Both the position numbers and the translations under genes were made by a program. Of a stretch of DNA of 63,719 nucleotides, positions 17,766-25,839 are shown one piece after another; the stretch's first letter is position 1, and every line of letters starts with the position of its first letter. Source of the stretch: a virus; the IMG/VR virus record IMGVR_UViG_3300038441_001768, positions 1 to 63,719 of that record. One strand, given 5' to 3'. The notes beneath the pieces were generated by a model. It was not told the DNA's origin, searched no databases, and saw only the letters and a list, made by a program, of their open reading frames with translations.

Positions 17766-19970
17766 ATGGCGGGCATGGCGGACACGAGGCTGAGGAGCCG
17801 CGCGGCGGAGAAGCTGCTCATGCACGCGCGGACGCTGACGGAGCCGCGCTGGACTCCGCTGCCCCACCAGGTCCCGCCGCCCGGCGACTGGTACGGATGG
17901 CTGCTGCTGGCCGGGCGAGGCGCCGGGAAGACCGACGCGTGCGCGCGGTACGTCCACGAGCACGTCATGGGCCCGCCGTGCCTGCCCGGTCCCATCCCGC
18001 ACTGGATCGGGATCATCGCGCCCACCCTCGGCGACGCGGCGACGTCCTGCTACGCCGGCCCGTCCGGCCTGCGGGTGCACAGCCCCGAGGCGAAGATGAC
18101 GACCCGCCAGGGCGGCACGATCATCAAGTGGCCCAACGGTAGCGAGGCCAAGGTGTTCGGCGCGCACAGCCCGGAGGACATCGAGCGCCTGCGGTCCGGC
18201 GGTAACCGGTGCGTGGCCGAGGGCACCCTGGTGCGCACCGAGTACGGAGAGAGACCCATCGAGACCATCCGGCCCGGGGACCGCGTGTGGACGCGCAACG
18301 GCCTGCGAGAGGTTCTGGCGGCCTGGGACAACGGCATCAAGGACGTCGTGCGCTACGACCACGACGCGGGGTCCACGTGGCTCACGCCGGATCACAAGGT
18401 GGCGACGGCCGACGGCTGGAAGCCGGTTTCGCTCGTTCAGCCAACGGAGACAATCTTTACATGGGGAAATACGGGGATTCGATACGGTACGACGGCGTCA
18501 CCTGGCATGCAGGCCCGGACGACTACTACCGGAGCACGCGGCACGGACTGCTGCACCGGTACATGTACGCGCGGGAGGTCGGTCCGATCCCCGCAGGCAT
18601 GCAAGTGCACCACCGCAACCACAACAAGCGGGACAACCGGGTCAGCAACTTCGTGCTGCTCGCGCCGGGCCAGCATTGGCACGAGCACGGCGAGGAGCGC
18701 GGAGAGGACTGGCACCGTAAGGGCGGCCGGGCAACCTGGGACCGCGCGGAATACCGGGACTTCACCTGTCAGCGGTGCGGCGCAGTCTTCCGCTCCCGAG
18801 GGACGACCGGAGCGCGGTACTGCCCCGGAGCCTGCCGGGAGGCTGTTGCTCCGTCACGAGCACGGGAGCAGCGGGTGTGCGGCGTGTGCGGCGACGCGTT
18901 CGAGTGCCAGCGCCGGAACCCGACCCGCACTTGTTCGCGCCGGTGCACTTCGGTCCTCGCGTACCAGTCGCGCCGTGCGCGTGTACGACCTGACGATTGA
19001 ACACGATCACGAGTTCTTCGCGGGCGGCCTGCTCGTCTCCAACTGCCTTGCGTGGCTGGAGGAGCTGGCCGCGTGGCGCTACCTGGACGACACCTGGGAC
19101 CAGATGCGGTTCGGCCTACGCGTCGGCCCACGCCCGCACTGGATCGCCTCCACCACCCCCAAGCCCCGGGCCCTGATCAAGAAACTCGCGGCCGGCGGTG
19201 TGGGCAACGTCGTGCGCACGCACGCGTCCATGTACGACAACCCCCACCTGCCCGAAGACATCCGGGCCGCGCTGGAGGACGCCTATGCGGGCACGCAGAT
19301 CGGTCGGCAGGAACTCCACGCGGAGATCATCGACGCCGACGAGAACGCGCTGTGGAACCGCGCGATGATCGACGACCACCGGGTGCGCCCGAGCGACCTG
19401 CCCGACCTCGCACGGATCTCCGTCGGGGTGGACCCGTCGGGCGGCCGGGGCGAACAGGGCATCGTCGTCGTCGGCAAGGCGGTGCAGGAGCACGTGCGGG
19501 CCGACGGCCGCCCGACGCAGCTCGCGCACGGCTACGTCCTCGCCGACAGGTCGTGCCACCTCTCCCCGGACGGCTGGGGCCGCCGCGCGGTGCAGGCCGC
19601 CGTCGACCACGAGGCGGACGACATCTGCGTGGAGGTCAACTTCGGCGGGGACATGGCCGTCAACACGATCCGCGCGGCGGCCGACGCCCTGGGCGTGCGC
19701 ATCCCCATCAAGGTCGTGCGGGCGACGAGGGGGAAGAAGGTCCGCGCGGAGCCGGTCAGCGCCCTTTCGGAGCAGGGCCGGTGGCACATGGTGGGGGAGC
19801 ACCCGGAGCTGGAAGACCAGATGTGCACCTGGTACGACGAGCTGGACTGGAGTCCGGACCGTCTGGACGCGATGGTCTGGCCGGCCTGGCACCAGCGGAT
19901 CGTGAAGGCGACCATGACCGGCATTGCCGTGGCCGGCGGTCTGTCCTCGGCGACACGCTCCATCGGGTGA
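17766..19970 (+). CDS. terL: Large terminase subunit, intein-containing
   Basis: A 734-residue precursor; 456 residues after removal of the 278-residue intein. Walker A GRGAGKT (residues 50-56); the intein (149-426) sits just before the Walker B-like CLAWLEELAAW; a C-terminal RNase H-fold nuclease has acidic residues in SVGVDPSGG, CVEVNFGGD and RLDAMVWP. It is the motor that packages DNA into the prohead. ATG 17766 is chosen over upstream codons because the terminator hairpin precedes it. The middle of the intein, read in this frame, is an odd Thr/Ser/Arg-rich stretch because another gene occupies a different frame there. Confidence 0.92.
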   Translation: MAGMADTRLRSRAAEKLLMHARTLTEPRWTPLPHQVPPPGDWYGWLLLAGRGAGKTDACARYVHEHVMGPPCLPGPIPHWIGIIAPTLGDAATSCYAGPSGLRVHSPEAKMTTRQGGTIIKWPNGSEAKVFGAHSPEDIERLRSGGNRCVAEGTLVRTEYGERPIETIRPGDRVWTRNGLREVLAAWDNGIKDVVRYDHDAGSTWLTPDHKVATADGWKPVSLVQPTETIFTWGNTGIRYGTTASPGMQARTTTTGARGTDCCTGTCTRGRSVRSPQACKCTTATTTSGTTGSATSCCSRRASIGTSTARSAERTGTVRAAGQPGTARNTGTSPVSGAAQSSAPEGRPERGTAPEPAGRLLLRHEHGSSGCAACAATRSSASAGTRPALVRAGALRSSRTSRAVRVYDLTIEHDHEFFAGGLLVSNCLAWLEELAAWRYLDDTWDQMRFGLRVGPRPHWIASTTPKPRALIKKLAAGGVGNVVRTHASMYDNPHLPEDIRAALEDAYAGTQIGRQELHAEIIDADENALWNRAMIDDHRVRPSDLPDLARISVGVDPSGGRGEQGIVVVGKAVQEHVRADGRPTQLAHGYVLADRSCHLSPDGWGRRAVQAAVDHEADDICVEVNFGGDMAVNTIRAAADALGVRIPIKVVRATRGKKVRAEPVSALSEQGRWHMVGEHPELEDQMCTWYDELDWSPDRLDAMVWPAWHQRIVKATMTGIAVAGGLSSATRSIG
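18210..19043 (+). mobile_element. Class 1 intein in TerL hosting an out-of-frame HNH gene
   Basis: Splicing blocks in the TerL frame: block A from Cys (CVAEGTLVRTEYGERPIETI, then RPGDRVW), block B WLTPDHKVATADGWK, block F RVYDLTIEHDHEFFAGG, end LLVSN before Cys+1. The usual penultimate His is Ser. Between block B and block F, about 540 nt encode a normal HNH protein only in the other frame, while the TerL frame stays open by composition. The splicing domain is therefore continuous with a long non-family filler. Confidence 0.85.
18461..19000 (+). CDS. HNH homing endonuclease nested out of frame in the terL intein
   Basis: A 179-residue protein in the frame one base before the terL codons. ATG 18461 follows GGAGA by 10 nt, so it can start independently. 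HNH signature VHHRNHNKRDNRVSNFVLL (H50, H51, N59, N63). Two later zinc-finger-like Cys sets (CQRC...CPGAC and CGVC...CSRRC). It is a typical DNA-cutting homing enzyme that would mobilise the intein. The last 40 bases overlap the intein block F. Known HNH family; the nested arrangement is what is unusual. Confidence 0.85.
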   Translation: MGKYGDSIRYDGVTWHAGPDDYYRSTRHGLLHRYMYAREVGPIPAGMQVHHRNHNKRDNRVSNFVLLAPGQHWHEHGEERGEDWHRKGGRATWDRAEYRDFTCQRCGAVFRSRGTTGARYCPGACREAVAPSRAREQRVCGVCGDAFECQRRNPTRTCSRRCTSVLAYQSRRARVRPDD

Positions 19971-20053
19971 CCAGGCTTCGCCGTTGCCCGAGATGGTGAA
20001 TCGGGGGATCTGCCCTACCCTGCCCCGGGATTGATCCCCTCAAGGAGGCAGTC

Positions 20054-20419
20054 ATGGGCAAGGTCTACGGGCGAGAGCCGGCGGTATGGCTGGCGGCCGT
20101 CGGCGCGGTGTGGCAGATCCTGAGCGCCTTCGGCTTCGGGTTCGACGCGCAGCTCCAGTCCATCATCACGGCCGTCGTCGCGGCCGTCCTCGGCGTCATC
20201 GTCGCCGTGCAGGTGGGTGACGGCATCATCGCCGCCGTCAACGGTCTCGTGGTGGCAGGGGTGTCACTGGTGAGCTACTTCGCGTTCGAGTGGAGCGCGG
20301 AGGACCAGGCGAAGGTCGTGGGCGCGGTCATGCTGCTCGTCGCGTGGTTCGTCACCCGGCCGAACGTGGCCGCGCCGCAGCCCGCAGCCGTCTCACCGTC
20401 CGGCCGTCTCGTCGCTTGA
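20054..20419 (+). CDS. Small membrane protein, possible holin
   Basis: A 121-residue protein, ATG 20054 after AAGGAGG. Three hydrophobic segments (about residues 10-28, 33-55, 57-75) and one near 90-103, then a Pro/Ala-rich tail. Size and topology fit a holin, but it is far from the endolysin at 50703 and a second candidate lies there. Confidence 0.6.
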   Translation: MGKVYGREPAVWLAAVGAVWQILSAFGFGFDAQLQSIITAVVAAVLGVIVAVQVGDGIIAAVNGLVVAGVSLVSYFAFEWSAEDQAKVVGAVMLLVAWFVTRPNVAAPQPAAVSPSGRLVA

Positions 20420-20427
20420 CGCAACCG

Positions 20428-20478
20428 GGTCACCAGGCGCAACGTCTCTCCTATGGCGGGGCGTTCGGCCTGGTGACC
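20428..20478 (+). terminator. Hairpin after membrane gene
   Basis: 11-bp arms GGTCACCAGGC (20428-20438) and GCCTGGTGACC (20468-20478), exact complements separated by 29 nt. Confidence 0.5.
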
Positions 20479-20530
20479 ACCTCCAATCGTCGCCCGACAG
20501 GGCGTCCCGTCCACGACCCTGGAGCGCCCC

Positions 20531-20965
20531 GTGCCCGCCTGGCTGCTCGTCGCCTGCATGATCCTCGCCAGCTACCGCGCCTCCCGCCTCGCCGCGAAGG
20601 ACACGTTCCCGCCCGTGTTGTGGCTGCGCGACCGCCTCGCCGGCGGGTGGCGACCGCTCACCGACCGGGAAGAGGAGAAGTGGGGCCCGGTGCCGGGTCT
20701 GTCGGACGACGAACCGTTCGTGCGGCACCCCTCCCTCGGCACCCTGACCCGACTCGACGGCCGGGTGAACCGCTACGTCCGCCGGGCCAAATGGTCGCCC
20801 CACTGGCTCGCCGAACTGATCACCTGTCCGTGGTGCGTGTCCGGGTGGCTGTCGGCCGCGATCACAGCCGGCGTCGCCTTCACCGTCGGCGTCCCGGCGC
20901 CGCTCCTCGTGTGGGGCGCGGTGTGGGCCGGCGCCGCACTGCTCGCCTCGCGGGAATGGGCCTGA
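20531..20965 (+). CDS. DUF1360-like membrane protein
   Basis: A 144-residue protein from GTG 20531. An N-terminal hydrophobic start, a charged middle with RLDGRVNRYV, then a CPWCVSGW motif near residue 100 leading into a long hydrophobic segment (SAAITAGVAFTVGVPAPLLV). CxxC-xSGW before a membrane helix is the hallmark of DUF1360 proteins. Role unknown. Confidence 0.7.
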   Translation: MPAWLLVACMILASYRASRLAAKDTFPPVLWLRDRLAGGWRPLTDREEEKWGPVPGLSDDEPFVRHPSLGTLTRLDGRVNRYVRRAKWSPHWLAELITCPWCVSGWLSAAITAGVAFTVGVPAPLLVWGAVWAGAALLASREWA

Positions 20966-20996
20966 CCGCCCTCGCCGGACCGATAGCCTTCGGGGC

Positions 20997-21248
20997 ATGG
21001 ACGTCACGAGAAACCCCGACGGGAGCCACACACCGTCGTACGACCCCGAGTGGCCGCCACACCTGGAGGTCCAGTGGACCGCAGGGGTCGCAGCCTGTGA
21101 GACCGGACTGCGTATCCACGTCGTCGACCTGGACGACGACAAGTACGCCGTGCACGTGGGCGGCAGCGGCCAGAGCCCGATGGACCGGGCGAGCGTGTAC
21201 GCGTACCTGGACGGGGTCGTCGCCGGTGCGCGGGAGGCACGGCGTTGA
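20997..21248 (+). CDS. Hypothetical small protein
   Basis: An 83-residue protein with a mixed strand-helix pattern (LRIHVVDLDDDKYAVHVGG, then SVYAYLDGVVAGARE). The TTG start of the next gene overlaps its stop. Unknown function. Confidence 0.6.
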   Translation: MDVTRNPDGSHTPSYDPEWPPHLEVQWTAGVAACETGLRIHVVDLDDDKYAVHVGGSGQSPMDRASVYAYLDGVVAGAREARR

Positions 21249-21613
21249 CCAAGGAACCCCGCACCCCTGCCCAGCTCGCCGACGACGCCGCCGAGGCAGT
21301 CCGCGCCCTGGCCCACGCCACCCTGTCCCGTCCGGCCGCCGGGTGGGAGTACCCGAGCGACGCGTACAGCACCGTGGCGAACCTGGCGATCCTGGCGAAC
21401 CGGCTCACGCAGGCCGTTGGCCAGTTGGAGGGGTTCGTCGGTGAGATGGAGGACGACGGCCGTCTGCGCAGCGACCACGGGCCGGACGATCTGGAGGTCC
21501 GGCTGCTCGCCTTTCACAGCGCCATGGCCGAGGCCATCCAGAAGACTCGCGCGCTGTACGCCTCCCTGGACCGCGCGCACCAGGCCCTCGGCTCCGTCGG
21601 TTCCCCGGAGTGA
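21245..21613 (+). CDS. Hypothetical helical protein
   Basis: A 122-residue protein starting at TTG 21245, overlapping the previous stop and followed at once by the GACCAAGGAA motif. Almost entirely amphipathic helix (residues 8-110), acidic. Probable dimeric helical bundle; function unknown. Confidence 0.6.
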   Translation: MTKEPRTPAQLADDAAEAVRALAHATLSRPAAGWEYPSDAYSTVANLAILANRLTQAVGQLEGFVGEMEDDGRLRSDHGPDDLEVRLLAFHSAMAEAIQKTRALYASLDRAHQALGSVGSPE

Positions 21614-21650
21614 CCGCACGCTGTCGGCGGGTGCCGGTAGCGTACGGGCC

Positions 21651-22199
21651 ATGACGACCGAGGAACCCCGGGGTGCCCGCACCCACGCCATCCCGCTGCC
21701 TGAGTCCCGCCGGGTCAAGCGGGCCATCGACAGCCTGGAGACCGGGCTGGACGCCCGCAGGCCCGCCGGTGCGCAGCACCCGATGGGCGACGCCGGGTAC
21801 GCCGCGCAGTATGTCGGCCTGCTCAAGGGCCTCGTGGCGCAGATGGAGGAAGGGCTGCGCGGCGGGCCGCTGGAGGCCGACGTGCAGAAGGGGTGGTTCA
21901 CCGCGTACGAGCGGGACCTGCCCGCGATGCTGTCGGGCCTCGCCGGACAGTTCCGGGCCCTGTCGGAGTTCGCCCGGCAGGGCATCGTGCAGGTGCCGCA
22001 GGCGAGTCAGCAAATGTCCGTGGCCGCCGTCGCGCTGCTCGCGGCGTACCACGCGTTCGGCGCCGCGTCGGAGATCGCCGTGGGCACCGGCTCGGAGGAC
22101 TTCCACGCCGACGAGGTGGCCCGGCACTCGGAGGAGATGTACGGGGCCGCCGACATGCTCACCGACTACGTGGCGAAGAAGCGGGCCGAGGGGTTGTGA
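21651..22199 (+). CDS. Hypothetical helical protein
   Basis: A 182-residue helix-rich protein, ATG 21651. Similar in character to the preceding gene (long amphipathic helices, YVGLLKGLVAQMEEGL; FRALSEFARQGIVQV). The stop lies inside the next promoter's -35. Function unknown. Confidence 0.65.
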   Translation: MTTEEPRGARTHAIPLPESRRVKRAIDSLETGLDARRPAGAQHPMGDAGYAAQYVGLLKGLVAQMEEGLRGGPLEADVQKGWFTAYERDLPAMLSGLAGQFRALSEFARQGIVQVPQASQQMSVAAVALLAAYHAFGAASEIAVGTGSEDFHADEVARHSEEMYGAADMLTDYVAKKRAEGL

Positions 22200-22228
22200 C
22201 AACGACCTCGGGATGATTTAATCAAACC
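22194..22228 (+). promoter_or_regulatory. Early promoter/operator (P2)
   Basis: TTGTGA (22194-22199), 17 bp, TTTAAT (22217-22222) within ATGATTTAATCAAACCAA. Overlaps the end of the preceding gene and drives the 59-residue gene. Confidence 0.7.
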
Positions 22229-22256
22229 AAGGAACCCGACCAAGGAAGGAACGGCC

Positions 22257-22436
22257 ATGGACCGTACCGCGCTTGCCCACCAGGTGTCCCTCACCCTCGG
22301 TGACCACACCGGGGACTACGACATCGACGCCGTCGTGGAAGACCTGGTCCAGGAACACGGACCCATCGAGAACATCGACGCCGTCCCCAATGACGTCTAC
22401 TGGGAGACCGTCCGCAAGCACGACCGCGCCGCCTGA
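22257..22436 (+). CDS. Small acidic early protein
   Basis: A 59-residue protein, ATG 22257 after GGAAGGAACGG with two GACCAAGGAA-like motifs. Acidic, with VVEDLVQEHG and a DVYWETVRKHD end. Short for automatic gene calling but supported by its own promoter, leader and terminator. Function unknown. Confidence 0.7.
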   Translation: MDRTALAHQVSLTLGDHTGDYDIDAVVEDLVQEHGPIENIDAVPNDVYWETVRKHDRAA

Positions 22437-22449
22437 CCCGCGCGGCCAG

Positions 22450-22480
22450 GGAGCCCCGGAGCCACACGGCCCGGGGCTCC
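22450..22480 (+). terminator. Hairpin terminator
   Basis: A 10-bp stem GGAGCCCCGG / CCGGGGCTCC with an 11-nt loop between two small early genes. Confidence 0.75.
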
Positions 22481-22506
22481 ACAGTTCAGACCAAGGAATG
22501 ATGACC

Positions 22507-22893
22507 ATGGGGCGCGAGACGTTCGCGGTGAAGCCGAGGCAGACGTACGTGCCGTGTCGGACCTCCGCCGGGTCCCGGTGCCGGCCGTTCGTCGTGGAGC
22601 GCGTGCACGGTGACGACGTCTACGTCTGGGACCCGTTCGGCGGTATCAAGGGCCTCGGCGGGCACCGGTGGGTGAAGGTCTCGTCGCTGCACCCGACGGG
22701 CCTGACCGACAGGGGCGCGGAGCGCCGGACCGGATACCGGCTGCACTCCGCGCCCGCGCCGGGGCAGGAGCTGTGCGGGATGTGCATGACCTACGTCGAC
22801 CCCGACGCCCTCGCCGTCTCGGCGTGGGGCTCCGGGCACAGCGCCTGCAAGCCGTGCATGGCGGACATCGAGCAGCGGTACGGACAGCGTTGA
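22507..22893 (+). CDS. Hypothetical protein with C-terminal zinc ribbon
   Basis: A 128-residue protein; ATG 22507 sits 8-9 nt after CCAAGGA (ATG 22498 and 22501 are closer alternatives). An SH3-like beta-rich N-terminus (PFVVERVHGDDVYVWDPF) and CGMC...CKPC near residues 90-115 for zinc. Ends just before a bidirectional hairpin shared with the integrase gene. Confidence 0.65.
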   Translation: MGRETFAVKPRQTYVPCRTSAGSRCRPFVVERVHGDDVYVWDPFGGIKGLGGHRWVKVSSLHPTGLTDRGAERRTGYRLHSAPAPGQELCGMCMTYVDPDALAVSAWGSGHSACKPCMADIEQRYGQR

Positions 22894-22903
22894 CCGCACC
22901 GCA

Positions 22904-22939
22904 ACGAAGCCCCGGAGCCGCATCGGCCCGGGGCTTCGT
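22904..22939. terminator. Bidirectional terminator between early gene and integrase
   Basis: A 12-bp stem ACGAAGCCCCGG / CCGGGGCTTCGT with a 12-nt loop, between converging genes. Same stem sequence as at 8838. Confidence 0.85.
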
Positions 22940-22943
22940 CGTG

Positions 22944-24044
22944 TCACAGGAACCGGTCCACCAGGCCCTCGTACACGCGGACGGCCGCCGCCGCGTGCGT
23001 CCGCTTCAGCGCCTCGTCGTCGCGGCGGCGGATGTAACGCATCGTCGTGGACAGGTGGCTGTGGTCGGCGAAGCGCCGGATGTCGTCCGGCGTCGGCTTC
23101 CCGTCCTGCGCCTTCTGCCCCTCGTCGTACATGTGGGTGAGCTTGCTCGCGCGCAGCACGTGCGGGGTGAGGTCCCGGCCGGGCAGGACGCCGGCCGCGC
23201 GGCCGAGGCGGTTCAGCAGCCGGTCCACCGCGTGCCGGTCCATCGGCCGGCCCTCGTCGTCCAGGAACAGCGGCCCGGACTCCTGTCCGTCCCAGCACCG
23301 GGCGCCCAGCTCGCACAGCAGCGGCGGCAGGGTGAACACGCGGCCCTTGCCGCCCTTGCGGGTGAGGTCCAGCTTGCACTCGCCGCCCACCGACCTGATG
23401 TCCCGCCGGTCGGCCGCGCAGCACTCGGAGACCCGCCCGGCCAGGGTGTAGATGAGCACCGGGACGAACGCCTGCCGCGCCGTGGCCGCCTGTTCCACCA
23501 CGGCCTGGAACTCCTCCACCTCCAGGACCGGCGTCATCGCCGTCTCGTCGTGCTGGTCGATCACCGGCCGGTCGTACCGGGTGATCGGGTTGACGATGTC
23601 CAGCCGGGTGCGGAACTTGGTGTACTCGATGAGCGAGGTCAGCGAGGAGCACAGCCGGTTGACCCGGCGGGAGCCCAGCTTGATGTCGTCGGTCCACGCG
23701 CGCCAGTGCGGGATGACGTCCGGGGTGATCGCCCCGAGGTACCACGGCTCGGTGCCCACCAACTCCCGGCCGGCGCGGGCCCAGTGCCGGACGTCGTCCG
23801 CGTACTCGCGCCGGGTGCCGTCGGAGGTGAACCGCTCGGAGGACAGCCACCCGCAGACGTGTCCGAACGTCTCGCGCTCGCACAACTGGTGCAGCAGGTC
23901 CAGCCGGTGTACGCGCGGCCCGAGCCGGCGCGTCCTCGGGTCACGGGGCGCGACGGTGCCCAACCGGTCCCGCAGGGTCATGACGGTGCGCAGCGCCGGG
24001 TCGTCGGCGGCGAGCGTTCCGGGTCCCGGGGTCATGATCGTCAC
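22944..24044 (-). CDS. int: Tyrosine recombinase (integrase)
   Basis: A 366-residue protein from GTG 24044; ATG 24035 is an alternative. N-terminal SAM-like DNA-binding half (residues 1-170), C-terminal catalytic half with Arg in LAGRVSECC, Lys in RKGGKGR, H-x-x-R in TPHVLRASKLTH, His in ADHSHLSTTMRY and the nucleophile Tyr at about 337 (MRYIRRR). It should integrate the phage or resolve dimers. It is the only leftward gene between the small early units, and the upstream region holds a strong palindrome. No attP is proven, but see the tRNA-like sequence near 60.9 kb. Confidence 0.9.
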   Translation of the reverse strand: MTIMTPGPGTLAADDPALRTVMTLRDRLGTVAPRDPRTRRLGPRVHRLDLLHQLCERETFGHVCGWLSSERFTSDGTRREYADDVRHWARAGRELVGTEPWYLGAITPDVIPHWRAWTDDIKLGSRRVNRLCSSLTSLIEYTKFRTRLDIVNPITRYDRPVIDQHDETAMTPVLEVEEFQAVVEQAATARQAFVPVLIYTLAGRVSECCAADRRDIRSVGGECKLDLTRKGGKGRVFTLPPLLCELGARCWDGQESGPLFLDDEGRPMDRHAVDRLLNRLGRAAGVLPGRDLTPHVLRASKLTHMYDEGQKAQDGKPTPDDIRRFADHSHLSTTMRYIRRRDDEALKRTHAAAAVRVYEGLVDRFL

Positions 24045-24081
24045 GGGCGATGAGCCTACCGGGGCCCGTCGACCGGCTCCT

Positions 24082-24099
24082 GCAAAACACACGTTTTGC
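24082..24099. promoter_or_regulatory. 18-bp palindrome upstream of integrase
   Basis: GCAAAAC-ACAC-GTTTTGC, 7-bp perfect arms around 4 bp, AT-rich in a GC-rich background, 38 bp upstream of the integrase start. Could be an operator or a recombinase site. Confidence 0.6.
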
Positions 24100-24155
24100 G
24101 CTTCGCCCAGAGCGATTCTGCGGCTGCCGGGTTCCGTGGCATCCTCCGCTCCGGG

Positions 24156-24195
24156 TTGTCCTTCGGCCCGCGAGTATGATTTAATCAATCCATCG
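24156..24195 (+). promoter_or_regulatory. Early promoter/operator (P3)
   Basis: TTGTCC (24156-24161), 18 bp, TTTAAT (24180-24185) in TATGATTTAATCAATCCAT. Divergent from the integrase gene; drives 24239 onwards. Confidence 0.75.
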
Positions 24196-24238
24196 GACGG
24201 GGTGCCGTCCGACAGACCAAGGAAAGAAGGAACCGGCC

Positions 24239-24622
24239 ATGGCCGACAATCCCAGTCAGGCGGGCGCGCCCCGGAGCGCCCTGCCGTTCGAGATCGTGAT
24301 CGAAGGGCCCGGCTTCCGTCAGTCCGACAGGTACGCCACGGAAGACGAGGCGTACGCCGAAGCCCGGCGCATCCGGGACGAACGCGGCCGTGCGGACAGG
24401 GTGGCCTTCCGCACGAAGTTCGGTCACACGGGCACCTACGCCGTAGGCGGTGTCATGGTCAACAGGTGGAACCCTCTTACGCGGCGGTGGGCCAGCCACG
24501 CGCAGCCCTGGAGCAGGAACCGTCCGAAGCCCGGGGCCCTTACCCCGCTGCCGCGCGACTGGCACGGCGACCCGCTGCCGGCCGACTGGTACGCCGACCC
24601 GTCCGACGGGGAGAACTGGTGA
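24239..24622 (+). CDS. Hypothetical early protein
   Basis: A 127-residue protein, ATG 24239 after GACCAAGGAAAGAAGGAA. The N-terminal half is a small alpha/beta unit (FEIVIEGPGFRQSDRYATEDEAYAEARRI), the end is Trp/Pro-rich (PLPRDWHGDPLPADW). Overlaps the next start by 4 bp. Function unknown. Confidence 0.65.
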   Translation: MADNPSQAGAPRSALPFEIVIEGPGFRQSDRYATEDEAYAEARRIRDERGRADRVAFRTKFGHTGTYAVGGVMVNRWNPLTRRWASHAQPWSRNRPKPGALTPLPRDWHGDPLPADWYADPSDGENW

Positions 24623-25275
24623 GCAGCGTGACCCGACGCGAGATGCCCAAGACGGAGCGCGCGGCCCGCGACGCGATGAAGCCCTACGTCCGCGACGGCC
24701 TCATCAGCCAGGCCGAGGCGAACAAGGTGCTCCGCAAGGGACTCACCCTGGTGGAGAGCGTCGTCCGCGACAACTACTCGCCGGACCAGACGCTGTACTA
24801 CGCCGGCAAGGTCGCGGCGGCGCGAGAGGCGTTCGACGCACAGGACAACCCCGTGGTGCGCGTCATCCTCCGGGGCAAGCTGATGGGCTGGGAGATGTAC
24901 GCGGCCGTCTACGCTGTGGTGCGCGAGGAGCACGGCGACACGGACATCCCGACGGGCCTGGCCGAAGAGGTCGTGACTACTGTCCGCGAGACCGCGCGGG
25001 AGGCCCGCGAGACGTACCGCGTCCTGATCGAACGCCACCACCCGCGCGGCGGCATGATCGGCGCCGGCGTCCGCGTGGTGTCGGCCGCCGACAAGGACGA
25101 GGCCGCACGCATCGCGGTCGCCGAATCCGTGGACTTCCGCCGGGAACAGAACGCAAAGGCCCGCGCGGAGATGGCTCGCACCGGCCAGACCTGGCCGCTC
25201 CCGTCCGAGGACCCGAAGGACTTCGTGGTCAAGAACGTCCGCCGCGCCCCGAGGCGTAAGGCCGCCACGGTCTGA
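24619..25275 (+). CDS. Hypothetical helical early protein
   Basis: A 218-residue protein, GTG 24619 overlapping the previous stop. Helix-rich and basic; a first region LISQAEANKVLRKGL near 30, a centre MGWEMYAAVYAVVREEHGD near 90, and a basic C-terminus (VKNVRRAPRRKAA) that could bind nucleic acid. No family recognised. Confidence 0.65.
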   Translation: MSSVTRREMPKTERAARDAMKPYVRDGLISQAEANKVLRKGLTLVESVVRDNYSPDQTLYYAGKVAAAREAFDAQDNPVVRVILRGKLMGWEMYAAVYAVVREEHGDTDIPTGLAEEVVTTVRETAREARETYRVLIERHHPRGGMIGAGVRVVSAADKDEAARIAVAESVDFRREQNAKARAEMARTGQTWPLPSEDPKDFVVKNVRRAPRRKAATV

Positions 25276-25335
25276 CCCGCCTGCGCACCGGCGCCTCGAT
25301 CCGGGGCACCGGCCGATCCGAGGATGGTCCCGGGG

Positions 25336-25374
25336 TTGTCTTCTCCGCAAGGTCATGGTTTAATTAATTCATCG
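25336..25374 (+). promoter_or_regulatory. Early promoter/operator (P4)
   Basis: TTGTCT (25336-25341), 17 bp, TTTAAT (25359-25364) in ATGGTTTAATTAATTCAT. This dyad is identical to the one on the other strand at about 55.94 kb. Confidence 0.75.
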
Positions 25375-25418
25375 GGACGGGGTACCGGACCGACAGACCA
25401 AGGAAGAAGGAACCCGCC

Positions 25419-25775
25419 ATGAACACCACCGCCACCCGCACCGCCGCCCCCGCCATGGTCTGCATCGCCGCCGTCCTGCGCGAGCACGAGGCGCTGCTGG
25501 CCAAGTACGGTGTCCACGGCGTCGCCGGTGTCCTCGCCTACATCACCGCCGACGGCTACGGCTACCGCTACGACGAGGACAACCCGCTGCCCCTGCTGGC
25601 CCGCCGCATCGGCCGCATCGGCTCCCGCATCGCCGGTGTCCGCCGCGTCAACCGCCGCACCGTCGAGACCCACGAGGTGGGCGAAGCCCGTATGCGGGAC
25701 GGCATCCTGCTCCAGGACATCGCCAACACCATCGACTCCCTGCTCACCGGCGGCGGGGTCGTCGGCCGCACCTGA
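25419..25775 (+). CDS. Hypothetical early protein
   Basis: A 118-residue protein, ATG 25419, with GACCAAGGAAGAAGGAACCC in its leader. Helical N-terminus (MVCIAAVLREHEALLAKYG), a tyrosine-rich turn (DGYGYRYDED) and an Arg-rich middle (RRIGRIGSRIAGVRRVNRR). Monocistronic, closed by a hairpin. Function unknown. Confidence 0.65.
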   Translation: MNTTATRTAAPAMVCIAAVLREHEALLAKYGVHGVAGVLAYITADGYGYRYDEDNPLPLLARRIGRIGSRIAGVRRVNRRTVETHEVGEARMRDGILLQDIANTIDSLLTGGGVVGRT

Positions 25776-25788
25776 CCCGCAGACACAC

Positions 25789-25826
25789 CGAAGCCCCGGG
25801 ACTCCACCACAGGTCCCGGGGCTTCG
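25789..25826. terminator. Bidirectional hairpin terminator
   Basis: A 13-bp stem CGAAGCCCCGGGA / TCCCGGGGCTTCG with a 12-nt loop, between converging genes. Confidence 0.85.
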
Positions 25827-25839
25827 TCGTTCCCGTGTC

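Noticed and set aside
20054-20419. Firm holin call for the first membrane protein
   Set aside because: It is 30 kb from the endolysin; the 50115 gene fits better, so the first is kept only as a possible holin.
20393-21985. 530-residue leftward open frame
   Set aside because: Overlaps four good rightward genes, no ribosome site, Arg/Pro/Gly-rich composition of a shadow frame.
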